A stretch of 64,000 nt of DNA, taken from assembly GCF_026210795.1 (NCBI RefSeq), contig NC_089459.1, positions 1,860,001-1,924,000 of the forward strand. The letters are read 5' to 3'. Shown piece by piece: positions 23,661-36,292 of the stretch. Both the position numbers and the translations under genes were made by a program. The notes below the pieces were generated by a model, which searched no databases, was not told the origin of the DNA, and was given only the letters and a program-made list of their open reading frames with translations. Position 1 is the stretch's first letter; each line of letters begins with the position of its first letter. Source of the stretch: Rhizophagus irregularis (lineage: Eukaryota; Glomeromycota; Glomeromycetes; Glomerales; Glomeraceae).

Positions 23661-24061
23661 TTTGTTCAGAATACGATCTAAGTGCATTTATATTTCCATT
23701 TTCTGCTGCTTTTTGATAATTTTGGATCAAGTATAGATGCAAGAAAGAAAGGAGTATTCCCATGAAGAGAAGCACTAAAAGTTAGCAGGAGACAACAAAC
23801 CCACTTTAATCACACTTTATAATTATACTTGCCGCCCAAACCTAAATTTTCAAAATGCAAACCCCCAAAGTCAAAAACTGGAAAAAACTCCGGCCATAAT
23901 CTCAAACTCTGGACAAACATGTCAACATGTCAACATGTCAAACCTGGACAAATCTGGGCAAATCCCAAACCAACTTTTAAATTTTTATAATTTTAATAAA
24001 ATTTATAGTAAAATTATCATATAAACAATTATTTAAGCAATTACAGATAACAATCCTACTT

Positions 24062-24445
24062 CGGCAAACTAATCCGGAGGTTATCTAATAAATTCCTGAT
24101 GACTATTACTACAAGTTATACATAATTAGTCAAATCACAACCAACAAATTCCTGATGAGGTACGTTATTACAAGTTGTTCATAATTGTCAAAGTCACAAC
24201 CCGGAGGTTATCTATAAATTCTTGATGGTGCACATTATTACAATTTGTCAAAGTCACGAAGTCACAACTCGGAGGTTATCTACAAATTCCCTGATGATGC
24301 ACATTATTACAAGTTATCCATAATTAGTCAAAGTCACAACCCGGAGGTTCCGGAGGTTATCTACAAATTCCTGATGGTGCACGTTATTATAAGTCGTCCA
24401 TAATTGTCAAAGTCACAACTCTGAGGTTATCTCAAAGTCACAACT
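24062..24445. repeat. 80-90 bp tandem repeat, about five copies
   Basis: CGGAGGTTATCTA.AAATTC, CTGATG.TGCAC.TTATTA, CAAGTT.TCCATAATT and GTCAAAGTCACAAC recur in order about five times, with small internal deletions and one local doubling of CCGGAGGTT. Non-coding minisatellite. Confidence 0.8.
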
Positions 24446-25097
24446 CCTCGTATTAACCATTATCGTACAGCACTGCACACAATATCCTCCTGCAAAAGTA
24501 TCCCCTTAGGTAGACAATTTGATATTTGGATTTTGATCAAAATTACTACCCGAGAGAACGTTACTCCTTATAAAAAATTTTTTAGAAATTGATCACATGT
24601 CTGAGTTTTTCTGGGGTAAAATTAGAAAATGATCATTCATCCAGAAAATTTTTTATAGGGACTTCTTACTAAATCCAATATATTTCTTTGTATTTGTAGT
24701 ACACTTCAAAAAGCTGTATAACATCATAAGTGGTTTAATCTGCTTCTGTTGTTTTTATCAGTTTTATCAGTTTTATCAGTTACTGTGATGCTAGGACTCA
24801 CTACACCCGACCCGGCGAATCTACAGTTCTCCTTTTATTGACAGTTTACTGATTCATATACATCACAATCAATTTATTTGTGCCAAATTACTAAATTATT
24901 GATCCCTAAAAATATATACAACTTCAGCAATACTTTATTGATGGTACAATGGAACATTACATTGGATTCTACAAAAAGATTCAATATTTGTGAATCTACG
25001 AAACGAAACACCAACATTACTGTATGTTCTAAATTATCAATTCTTGTAAAGATAATTTTTGTCAAATTTTTAGGTTATCGATGTATGAGTCAGTATA

Positions 25098-25439
25098 TAC
25101 ATGTTGGCGAAATAATTTTTTAATTTCGGACCAATTTCGGCTTTGTAACTCCAAAGTGTACGAGTGTACGAGAGTGGCCAACTGAAACTTGGCAGAAATT
25201 TTTGCCAGAACCCAGAGAATATAGAGAAATTCTCAGATAATTTCGGTCTTATTGGCAACAATTTAATTTACCTTCGTCTCTTATAGATAATGGTAATACA
25301 AAATAATTCAGGGGTGTGTCCGAAATATACACAAACCTGTTGCCAATAAGATCGAAATTAATTTCAGATGATTACGTTTACACACTGTGGGGTTATGCAA
25401 ATTGGTCCGAAATTAAAAAAATTATTTCGGCAACATGTA
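25098..25439. mobile_element. 342-bp MITE with about 40-bp TIRs and an inner inverted repeat
   Basis: TACATGTTGGCGAAATAATT, continuing TTTTAATTTCGGACCAATTT, faces its inverse at the right end. A second inverted pair lies inside: AATTTCGGTCTTATTGGCAA near 25238 against TTGCCAATAAGATCGAAATT near 25340. The element is thus a double palindrome. No coding capacity, and no clear TSD because the flanks are themselves palindromic. Confidence 0.75.
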
Positions 25440-25867
25440 CAACATGTATATATGTATCTTTTAAAAAACATTGTTCATTTGTTCATCAAACCTTGGTTTC
25501 ATATATATAATGTTTATTTTATTTGATTTATTAGATTAATTATTGCAGGTATCAGGAAAAAGTTGTATCTGGGTAATTAAATCTTCTTTATATAAGCCAT
25601 GAATAAGTCTTAGTCGTATTGATTACGTAAAGTAAATAAGCCATTAATTAAGAATTTTAACTTGCTAAATTATACTTTTAAACCGTAAAATGCAAAACAT
25701 AATATTAGAAAATTTACATTTTCAATTGGGCTAATAAAATTGCATCAACTATTAATGTAAAATCTAAATAATGAAATTTATATGGTTACTCATCATAATA
25801 AAAAAGTAGTTTTGGTAGTACATCATAATCAAATTAATTAAAAAAAAAAAGTCACCCCTATACATAC

Positions 25868-26346
25868 TTTGGTTAAGTTCAGATAATTCATTATGAAAAT
25901 TTTCAAGTCCATTATAAATTTCTTGAAGACCAAGTTGAATATCTTGAATTTCAGTCTGAATATCTTGAAAAAAATCATTATGTTGAGGATTAAAAACTTG
26001 ATCAATCCTTTGAATAGTTTGTTGAATATTTTGTTGAATAGTTCTAATATCATTTTGAATACTTTGAATACCATCTTGAATATCATTTTGAATAGCATGA
26101 TAATCAACTTGAATATTTGGATTAAATGAAATATTATGAATGGTTTCTTGAATAGGTTGAAGATTAGATTTGGCAGTTAAAATCTTTTCCTTAATAGTTA
26201 TGAGTATCTCTCGAAGTTCCGTAACTTCTCGTGCAACAAAGTTGGTAAGTCGTACCTATAGAAATAAAAAAAAGTCTTGAAATGTTTATTTTTACTTATT
26301 GAAATATTTATTTAATATTTTATTTTTAATTGTTATATTTTACCAT
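25868..26346 (-). CDS. Small coiled-coil protein of unknown function (spliced, 3' end uncertain)
   Basis: The main exon, 26255-25868, is open for 129 codons with coding-like use (CAA Gln, ATT Ile) but has no usable ATG near its start. It is preceded by a good acceptor (TTTCTATAG). A first exon consisting of only the ATG at 26346-26344, followed directly by GTAAAA, would join in phase to give MVRLTNFVAREVTELREI. The rest is a run of I-Q spaced segments (IQNDIQDGIQSIQND, IQQNIQQTIQRID) typical of a coiled coil or an autotransporter-like repeat. At 25867 a GTATGT donor follows ELNQ. Unspliced, the frame runs on to a TAG at 25766-25764. An acceptor near 25577 would instead end the protein within a few residues. 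I do not recognise the family. Downstream (lower coordinates) is a MITE. Confidence 0.5.
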
Positions 26347-26650
26347 TTTAGTTAATTTTTGAAATGAGAGAGAAAAAAAAAATAATTTTTTTGTTTATGA
26401 AAAAAAATTACGTCAAAAATTTAAGTAAGCTACGTCAACATCATTTAATATATTAAAATGATCGAGTTAAAAAAAAAAAAGTATATTGCGCCACTTTTTT
26501 AATGAAACCGCAGGTCCGCAGTACAAGTGACATTTTTGAAGAATAAGTATGATATGAACCTCTGTTGTATATATTATATGGGACTAAACATTATTAAATT
26601 ATAGTTAATATGGTATTAAAATTTTATACATGTAGTTGATAATTCATATC

Positions 26651-26715
26651 ATTGCTGGAAATCACTGCTGGAAATCACTGCTGGAAGTCGCTGCTGGAAG
26701 TCGTTTCTGGAAGGT
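26651..26715. repeat. 13-bp tandem repeat ACTGCTGGAAATC, five copies
   Basis: Five consecutive units with few changes (ATTGCTGGAAATC, ACTGCTGGAAATC, ACTGCTGGAAGTC, GCTGCTGGAAGTC, GTTTCTGGAAGGT), about 300 bases upstream of the coiled-coil gene. Confidence 0.8.
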
Positions 26716-29406
26716 GTTAATCAACTATCAAGTAAAAATTTTAAGTTCAAAAATTGGAAAATTTTTCATCACGTGATAATTGGATTGGTGAGACTGTCAG
26801 ACTGTGAAGAGGTACAGTTAATAACCTATACCCGAAAGTATATCCCACCAAATATTTTACAAACTTAATATAAAATATAAAATATAATACAATATTCTTT
26901 TATAAAATGTTTCAATTATCATTGAACAATCTAATTAATTTCTATAATTCATTATTGTTTATAGGATGCCAAGAAAGATATTCGTAGCATTATTTAGAAA
27001 TCCCTTGCATGTAAATAAAGTAAGTACTTTGAAAATCTGTGAATCAAATCTTTAGGTGATTATTATATTTTTTTTTTTTGTGTGATTTGTACGTATTGTC
27101 ATACACTCATACTACTCTACTTCATTTAAATCATATATTTACCAGCACGTCTTACAGAATTTTGACATTTTTCTGACACCCTTTTTTAGTGACAGCGCCT
27201 CCTTCATTACACGAATAATTATTAATAGCGCGTTCAATAAATGTGAGTACGAAACCATGTATCCAAATATTTATTTCTCATTCACATGAGTACGGAAAGC
27301 TATTCCGTCCGTTCTTCCAATTTTCTCTTCTATACAGCATTAACAGATGCAGGCAAATTTCACGAGCCTTTATGCTATGCACCGTCACAAATATAGATGT
27401 CACATGATGGAATATAACAATAAAAAAAAGGTCCAGGCACCAAATTTTCATGAGGATATGCGTTTTAATAAGATCATGTGTTTGCACAACAGCTTGATCA
27501 TTGTTTTTTAACGATCCAAAAATGTTAATATATATGTTATTTAACAAAAGAAAATGGTTTTTTTTAGTATGTAAATATTTATAAAATAACGCATGACTTA
27601 TTAAAGGAACCCAATAATGGTAAGTATTGACACTGTGTCAAAAAAAAAAATCCACCAATTAAAATAAGAATCATTATTTAACTAACGAAAAATGAAACAC
27701 GAGAGAATGGTATGACCCATTTGTTTATTCTCGTCTATTGAAACGAATGAAACGAATACTTAGTTTAACTAAAATAATACTAAGAGATTTAAATGCTGTA
27801 ACACGGTAAGAAGGTTCTTTTTTAAAGACGGAAGGGCCATAAAAGGAAACATTGCTAATAAACTTTGAAATTTTAAAGGGTAAGTTACATGAAGAATAAC
27901 GCGTATAAGTTTAATGTATACGTATAATGTATAATATATACGTATATAATATATACGTATAATATATAATATACGTATAAATATACGTATAATACTGTAT
28001 AATGTATTTTAGAATGTGTTCTTATGACCTTTCTTGTAAACCTGTACAATTTTCCATAAATTGATATAAAAGAATCCAATAAGGAGAATCATTTAAAAAC
28101 TTGAAAAAAAAACTTATATAAAAAGCATAAAACCTGAAAAAAAAAGTATTTTTTTTTTAAAAAAAATCGGTAAAATCGGTACGTAGCGCAGTAAGTAAAA
28201 ATGCACGTCGAATTCGTCGAAACTATTATGGTTACGTAATCATTTTTTTTTTTACGCAACGAATGCAACGAATAATTGGATGTGATGATTAATTTTATTA
28301 ATATGTTTCACGTTCTATATATTTTTATTTGTTTATATGATTGCTTGCATTAATTAATTATCTGTTATTCATTCAATTAATTCAATTAATTCATTTTAAT
28401 TAAACCCTTCATTTATTATGACAAGCGAGAAGAATAGTAAAATCTTTCATTTTGTTCAAATAAAAAAAAAAAGAATTATGCATTTAATATGACTCGTTAA
28501 AATACTTTCATTGTAACATAATATTTACCAGGGATCGCCGTTACAACCCGTATATCCGTATTTCTAAATTAATAGAGATTTACCTTCCACAAACGGGGGA
28601 TTTAGGAATCTTTGGATACATAACTACCCCAACATTAAAACCGGATTATTGAATTCCATGATTTCATTTTTTAATATCAGCAAAAACGACAATTAAATGA
28701 TGGGCTAAAAATATAAATATTTTTTTCGGGAAACTTTTATTCTAATTAGTAAATTTTTTAATTTTTTTAATGTCAATCAGAAAGATTCTTATTGTCTAAA
28801 ATTCTTTTTATGGAGTAATTAAAGTTAATTAATATTAATATTATGACTTCCATCTCATTTACATATATCTAAATTTAGGTTTCATTTGGAAATTTTTGTA
28901 AACAAACTTACAGCCCCTTAATTTTTCGTAACATCAAATATTGATCGTCCAAAATCTGATTGCGTAGATTACGTAGAATAACTGTATAAAAATGACTTTT
29001 GTATTTTTTTAAAATGAATTATTATGCTACATTATAAAAAGAACATCAGGCCTCGGAATATTTGAACGAATTTTTTTTTTAATTTTATTTCTTGTTAAAA
29101 GAGTAGTTTTCTCTCTCTCTCTCTCTCAATTTTTTATTTTCTTCTAGTATAATAAACATTTTTTTTTAATAAATTTAATAAATTTTATGAAATTTTGAAA
29201 AAAAAATTCATTAGAACAAATATTAAATAATTATTTATAATAAAAAAAAATGAATCTTAACTACTTAAATATATCTATTTTTTTTTATAATATAACTTTT
29301 TACTCTTATTTTCTCGATTTACTTTGATTTACTTTGATTTACATTGCAACCAAAAAAAAGTCACATGTAAGTAGTTTTACATTTTTTTGTCTTGTAAATG
29401 GTCTAA
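26716..29406. other. Gene-poor spacer with microsatellites
   Basis: I see no supportable gene. It contains a TATACGTATAAT-type repeat block (about 27899-27995) and a TC dinucleotide run (about 29108-29127). Confidence 0.6.
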
Positions 29407-30204
29407 AGGTAGACGAAGGGTTTAATTATGGGTGTCACGGATTACATAATATGCTCGAATATATATTCGTCATGGACGCGTCAGAATTCACTCAACGGTA
29501 TGCGATTCATGCAATTCAAAAAGTTTAAAAATTTCCCACACGTATTATCAGGAAAAAAAAATAGAAAGAAAGAAAAAATAATAATAATAATAATATGTTG
29601 ACTGCCGAACTCCGCGCCTGCTATCCCGCTATCGGAAATATTAGAACAAAAAAAAAATGCGATTACACAAACATTTAATTAGAAAGATCATTTAAAAAAT
29701 TTTTGATAATACAAAAAAGGGATGTTTTTGAAAGTAATATTGTACGATAAAAAAAAGTTATTCTTTATTCGGTAATTTTAATGGGTTCTTTTTTCTTTTT
29801 TTTTTGTAATAGTAATATAGTAGTCGCATATACGGTGTTATCTCATCCAATTAATAAAACCAAATTATATCCATTTTTAAAGAACAAAAATAAAAATTCT
29901 TGTTTGAATACTGGTTTAATATTATGATTATGTGATGTTTATTTACGTGACCTTTTTCTTTGTTTAAAATTTTTATTTATTTATTATTATTACTACGTAT
30001 TTTATTTTATTATTTTTATCTTATTTTATTATTATATTATATTATATTATTTTATTTTATTTTATTTTATTTATTTATTTATTTATTTTATTTTATTTTT
30101 TATTTTCGCAGCAAATGTGACCTATTTGACCTATTCCGAAAGTGTTATGACATGAAAAATTATGCGAGGTCTCGCGCCACGAGGCTTATATACCGAATAG
30201 ATTG
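29407..30204 (+). other. Two exon-like blocks of an unrecognised gene (weak)
   Basis: Block 1 (about 29410-29497) reads DEGFNYGCHGLHNMLEYIF and ends at a donor GGTATGC. Block 2 (30111-30204) is bracketed by a T-rich tract with CAG and by GTAAGTAG, and reads KCDLFDLFRKCYDMKNYARS and on to LIYRID. The two blocks join in phase through CG/C. Base composition in both is richer in G+C than the flanks. The intron would be about 610 bases, long for this window, and is full of (ATTTT)n. No start, stop or family can be named. Confidence 0.25.
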
Positions 30205-30331
30205 TAAGTAGATCCTTTTTATTTTTTGATTCCCCATTAAAATTACTTTTTAACCATTATTTTAAAATAATTAGTAACCATTCCGTTAAATCAAAAAAAA
30301 AAAAAAAAAAGATTAGTTCCAAAAATGAATG

Positions 30332-30360
30332 GGCACGTGCCACGATTTTCAAGTATAAAA
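30332..30360 (+). promoter_or_regulatory. E-box palindrome plus TATA box of the first HMG gene
   Basis: GGCACGTGCC (30332-30341) is a perfect palindrome with a CACGTG core, the site bound by bHLH factors. TATAAAA follows at 30354-30360, about 110 bases before the ATG. A C/T-rich start region (CTTCTACTTTCACTATTCTC) lies between. Confidence 0.6.
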
Positions 30361-30468
30361 TATGGGCAGTTAATGCTATCCTAGGTCTTCTACTTTCACT
30401 ATTCTCTTTAACACACAATATTGATATATAAACATATTTTAAAAAATCAATTAAAAAACAAAAAGAAA

Positions 30469-31467
30469 ATGCCGAAAAGAATTAATAATCAAGAAAACAA
30501 AAATCATAAATTTTTGCCGTACTTAGTTAAAGACTTCAATTGTGACGGTCAATATATTATTATCACTTTTTATTTATCTGAGGGAAGTTTCGTCGTACTT
30601 TCTGATTTCGTGTTTCCAACCGTGGAGCAAGTACTAAAACAATGCAAAAAAAGTGCAAAGCGTGCACCAAACTCGTTCATAATTTTCCGGATGTTTTTTA
30701 ATCAGTCCGTTAAATACGTTCCTCCTTCCAATGTGGGCAGAGTTAGTCAGATTGCCAAGTCAGTTTGGGCAGTAGTATCAGAAGATTTAAAAAAAGCTTT
30801 CATTTTATTAGAAGGAAAAGTTAAAGATTGTTTAAGAAAAACTCGAGCTCCCTCATTTATAATGCATCATGGCAATGATCGTAATCGTAAAATTAGACGA
30901 TTTTCTACTTCTTCTTTTTCATCACATGAATTAAATGAACCATTGAATAAGAATACTCCTTCATTGGATTTTAATGATATTACCCCAACTTCAGAACTTC
31001 CAGAAAGCTACACCTATAACTATGAGCCTCCAACATTTCCTCCTTTCATGCCTTTCATGGAGAATTTTCAAGAATTTGAGGTTCCTGCTGAAAGTAGTAA
31101 AGATCCAAATTCTTTACAATTTACATTACCTGAACAATATTTACTTGGATTTACCACATCTAACTGGAACCCTCCGGGAATATACTTTGAAAATTTAGAA
31201 TTATTGAATCTATTTGTAAATGATACGAATACTACAATTAATTATGACGATTCCACAATGACGAATGAACCTTTTTTATATGAAAGAGAAACGACAGATA
31301 CAGGAACATTTATGAGAAATGATCAAATTGATCAAATTGGTCAAATTGGTCAAACTCATGTAGAAATTTCGTCGGATGATACATTTGATTTTACTGAGTT
31401 TTGTTCGTTACTTGATTATGAAGAAATATGTAATTTGGATTTTGGTTATTGTAACCGCCAATTCTAA
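30469..31467 (+). CDS. MATA-HMG box transcription factor, 332 aa
   Basis: Single exon from the ATG at 30469; the frame is open further upstream but without an ATG. A divergent HMG box lies at about residues 64-120, beginning KRAPNSFIIFRMFFNQSVKY, with SQIAKSVWAVVSEDLKKAF as helices 2 and 3. The R.PN.F..(Y/F)R signature is that of MATA-HMG proteins, which in fungi include mating-type regulators. About 20 residues upstream is FVFPTVEQVL, matching the PFPP.I....L element of its neighbours. The C-terminal 200 residues are acidic and Asn/Ser/Thr-rich, with a short NDQIDQIGQIGQ repeat, and could activate transcription. A nuclear DNA-binding role is inferred from the domain; the targets are unknown. 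Confidence 0.8.
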   Translation: MPKRINNQENKNHKFLPYLVKDFNCDGQYIIITFYLSEGSFVVLSDFVFPTVEQVLKQCKKSAKRAPNSFIIFRMFFNQSVKYVPPSNVGRVSQIAKSVWAVVSEDLKKAFILLEGKVKDCLRKTRAPSFIMHHGNDRNRKIRRFSTSSFSSHELNEPLNKNTPSLDFNDITPTSELPESYTYNYEPPTFPPFMPFMENFQEFEVPAESSKDPNSLQFTLPEQYLLGFTTSNWNPPGIYFENLELLNLFVNDTNTTINYDDSTMTNEPFLYERETTDTGTFMRNDQIDQIGQIGQTHVEISSDDTFDFTEFCSLLDYEEICNLDFGYCNRQF

Positions 31468-34400
31468 CTAACATTTGAAAAAACCATCTTTTTTTTATTA
31501 TTTACATATTTTTACATATTTAATATTTCGAAATTTTTAATCTATTTAATCTATTTATCTATTTTAAATATGCTTATACAAATGTATATTCATTTAATAT
31601 ATAGTCTTACATTTCTAGAATCTCAATTTTAGAGAATTTTAGAAAGAATTTGATAATTTTTTTTTTTTTTGAGAAATTTTACTATTTTTATTTTTTTTAT
31701 TTTTTATTTTTTATTTTTTTATTTTATTTTTTTGTTTTTTTGTTTTTTTTTTGTTTTTTTATTTTTTTTTTTATTTTTTTATTTTATTTTTTATTTTTTT
31801 ATTGTTCTTAATATTCCTTATGTTTTCTAGATATTCGATTATTTAATGTGTGAAACCCATCGAAATATTTATTGGTTGGAAATTTTGCACGGAAATTTAA
31901 TTTTAAATTGTCCTTATTGTCCTTTCGGAAATTTTTTTTTTTTTTCAATGTAAACGCGACTTTTTTTGCGTGCTGATTTTTTTTAAAAAACATTCAATAA
32001 AGAATAAATGAATAATTTTTTACCAAAAAAAAGGAGAATAATTAGAATAATTTATTACAAATCAAAATAATTACACATACACAAATTTATTATTATTAAG
32101 AAAAGGAACAACGAAAAAAATTATTATTTTTTTTGTGAAATCCGTTCTTTGAATAAATTCCAGAAAGAAAATTCTTAAAATTCTTTTTTTTTTTCAAAAA
32201 AAAAAAAATTTCTATAGAATTCTTTTTATACAACAATAATAAAAAAAAAACTTAAAAAAAAAAAAAAGAATCATCTTAAGTAAGACAATAGATAATAATT
32301 ATTTACTATAATGATTATTTATGATTATTACTTTCCTTTTTCTTTTTTTTTATTTTATTTTTATTTTTTCCTAATTGTTTCAGATATTATTTAAAATCTT
32401 ATTCGTTCTAACAAATTTCTATTAAGAGTAATACATTTTTTTTTAAAGTTTTCGATTATGCTTGATTTTCAAAAAGAAAAATAAAGATCTTTTTTTACAT
32501 AAGGTAATTAACTATATTTGATTGTTAACGTCAACTGAAAGGAATTTAAATTCCGTATTATTTGAAAATTTTTTTTTTTAAGGAAAAATAGAATAATAAA
32601 ATAGAATAATAAATATATATGACATACTACATAACTAAGCATTATGCATCACCTGACTAATTGTCGCATATAATAGATATATTTTAAGTATTTTTTTGTG
32701 ACAATTAATCTTTCTTCATAAAAAATTTTATTATTTTTTGAGACAAAGAAAAAAAAAAATTTTTTTTTATATTAAGGTAAACCATAAATTCCTTAAACAA
32801 AAAATTCCACAAAGGAAAGAATTTGAAAGAAAAAAATCACGAGAACCGAAAAGTCAGTCATGGTTATGATGAAAATGTTTAAGTGCATGTTACACAAACC
32901 AACAATAACAAATAGATGTTTTTCCGTAAAAAAATTTTACCAAGGTATTAAGAGGGTTCACATGCTAATCATACCCTCTTGATTTTTATTCATGTAAAAA
33001 AATTTTGTACTTGTGATCCATTTGTTTATTCAGTTGACCAAATCGTTCAATAATGCGCTTAGCTTAAATCTAGATATTTCACACGAATGATACACGCATG
33101 TCAAGTGACAAAAAAGACGTTGAATGAATGAACCAAAAAAATTAATAGATAACGTAACGTATATTATTATTTTCTCAACATACCATGCAGCCATGCAGCC
33201 ATTTCTCTTACTATTCTCAGTTTATCCGAGCATATCAAATTGATAAGCGTATATAAAATTTGACTCATATATGAATATATAAAATATAATAGATTCATTA
33301 TTCATATATACTGTATATTCATTTAACCATATTATTGAAACCCATGACCTTTTCATTTCAGCCTTAACAAAAATTTTCATCCAATAAAAATCGATTAATC
33401 ACTGATATTTGAACTAATAAAGGTATGTACCCGATTACTCATGTGTCAGCTTATTAAGAATTATTATCTAAAGATTCCATGCGTTTAACGAAAAAAGTGT
33501 TAGGTATCATTTTTATAGAACTAAAAAAGGAAATCATTAAAGGGTAATTTAAGTCATTTTTGTTTCTTCTATCAACCCCCAAATTCAGCATTTTGCATCG
33601 TTTCACAAACTCAAGTGTGAAAACCTAAATAACCGATCATTGAAACCTTTCTTTAATAAATTTTCATTATCACACACAAGTATTTTGATGTGATATTAAA
33701 ATGATATCTCTTTTACTTTCAAATCATAAATATATTAAATTAACAAATATGGATTATGTATGAAAACGCGGGAAAAAGATCAAATCTATCAAATTCCTTG
33801 TTTTAATGAAAATGAAAGTCATTCCGGGGTTTCAAAAATTATATAAATATAGTAAAAAACACAATGTGAATAAAAAAAATCTGTTTAATTAAAATGTTAT
33901 ATATATTAGATATTAGTTAACATTTGTTAAATTTCAAATATTAAGAATTTTCATTAAATTTCAAGCACAAGTATAAAAAAATTTTAAGGGGGCAAAAATG
34001 CCGTCTTACGTAATATTAGTCATCAAATATTATTCTTAGATGATGTTCAGGTGGTAAAACGAAAAAAAAACAATCATACCATGATATAATTTCATAAATG
34101 AAAATTAATCAACAAAAGTTTTGAAAATCCAAATCGTACAGTAACTTTAAAAAAAAAAAAATTTTTTTTAAAAAAATTGATTGACTGTACATTTAATTAA
34201 TTTCTCGTAAATCTAGTTAAACCCCAAAACTTTGTCTTATTCAATTAAAAATTTTGCGCCGACATATTTGTTTTTTGTCCCTGCATAACACCAAAATCAG
34301 CTGATTTCATATAAACATTGAAATAAAGAATAAAATTTCCACGTATCTGCGCACGTTTATTTTTAAAGTTGCTTCTTTCAAAAAAAAGAAAAAAGTAAGA

Positions 34401-36292
34401 ATAAAAAAAAAAACAAATAAATAAATAAAATTAAATGAAAATGAAATGAATTATAAATAAATAAATAAAAACTTAAAATCTTTATAAAAAAAAGTATAAA
34501 ATATATATACTGTATATATATATATATATGTTCCTCCCTGCTTCATCTACGGAGCCTCGAATTTAGCTGAAAAAAGTAATATGTCAATGAGGGCCACTAA
34601 AAATTTAATTCCAGATGTATAACATGTATAACATATGGCTTATTACAGTTATTGTTCTCCCATTGTAGGCCCTTTGGCTTTATTCCGAGTATTTATCTAT
34701 TCGTTTCACAATTTTTTATTACAAAGACGCGATTAGTAAATAATTACAATGAAATTGAATACAATAACACAATAAGATACTCGAATTCCAAGTTTCATTT
34801 AATTGGTCTGAAAAATATTCCCCAAATTCTGAGATGGTTGAGTCATCATTATTGAGATAAGATTTGGTACAATATATTCGGAAATTGATTATAATTAGTC
34901 CCCATCCTTATATTAATATTATTTGTAACATCCCGGATTTAACAATTCCGATTAAAAATTTAACTTTTCTGGAACTTATAATAAAAAATAAAAAAAAAAA
35001 AAAAGGCTTACAATTTATATAACGATTGGTAAAAATGAAAATTAAATGAAAATTCCGTTAAATAACCAAATTTTTTTCAATATTTCATTTCTTTATATTG
35101 GGAAGAATAAGGATGAGAGTGAGAAAAAAAAATAGATGATGTAAATCATATCTTATCCATATTAAGAAGTTCAAATAAACATCTTGGATTGTTATTACAA
35201 TGATTTTGATTCTGGAGATCACAAATATTCATTTACTAATAAATTGGGACCAATTTTTTACAAGTATTAAAAATGACTCCGTCGTTTTATTAAAAGATAA
35301 TGATTTAAGTGGGATAAAATTTTCATTGTGAAGCTTTCCCTATTTAGTCGTTCGTCAAAGAAAAATGTACTAATAATAATGGTTATTTATTCCTTAAAAA
35401 AGTATTTAAGATTAAGTTAAATAGCACTTAATAACAAAGAGCGCAGTCCGAAAGAATTATACGAAAAAAAAAATTTCGTGTAAAAAAATTTTCAATGATG
35501 ATCAGCAAATCTTTAATTTAATTGGCTCAATCTTCGACGCCAGTTTTATTCTTTCATCTTGAATGACACAGAAAAAAATTCTTACCAAAAAAAAAAAAAG
35601 AAAAAAGTTCTTGAATGAATTTTTTTCTCGTGCAAATAAAATTTTGTCATTTGCGTAACTTAAATATTACGCGATGAAATTGTATGGGCTTTACCTTTTT
35701 TAAATGACAAAACCACTTTGTACTTAACCTTTTTAAATCATAAAGACTGTACACTTTTCCCTTTTTAAATAATAAAGACATCGTTCATTTCCTTTTTACT
35801 TTCTTTTGAATATCACAATAGTGTTAGTACAAATCAAACGCGTAGTTTCTCACCTGAAATAATTGATTATCTACGATTTTTTGAGTAAATAAAGTAAAAT
35901 GATAAAAATTTCATTAACGTATTTTACTTTCACATACGCTTCATTTTTTTTTAAAAAAAATTAAGTCATAAAATTATATAATTGCATAAAAGTACAAATT
36001 ATGTGTGTAAGATCAAAATACGATTTAATTATAATATACTATTTATACTATTGGTTTGCTTTTTTTTTTCAAATTATAATACGCCAAATGACTCTTTACA
36101 TTCTTTCATATTCCTCGTTTATTAAAAATGTCGCAATTAGAACTCCGATTAAAATATTTTTACGAAAATCAAATTTATGTTACAATTATAGTTGTCTTAT
36201 AAAGAATGAACTCGTTTATTATATGAGTTCAATTAATTATAAAAAGAAGTAAAAATCTCTCGAGTTTTTGCACATCGAGAAATATAATTAAA
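31468..36292. other. Spacer between the first two HMG genes
   Basis: No gene is convincing. It holds a T-rich (ATTTT)n block at about 31660-31802, an A-rich patch near 34380-34500 and a TA run near 34502-34530. A 67-codon frame at 34652-34855 lacks an ATG. A possible TATA box for the next gene is TATAAAAA at 36238-36245. Confidence 0.55.

Noticed and set aside
25893-26129. Plus-strand frame MKIFKSIINFLKTKLNILN and the overlapping minus-strand frame at 25838-26107
   Set aside because: Both are shadows of the coiled-coil exon; their Asn/Leu/Phe runs come from the CAA/ATT codons of that exon.
34652-34855. 67-codon frame considered as another degenerate HMG box
   Set aside because: A second frame there reads LALFRVFIYSFHNFLLQRRD, faintly like HMG helix 1. 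There is no helix 2/3 pattern, no ATG and no pre-box motif.
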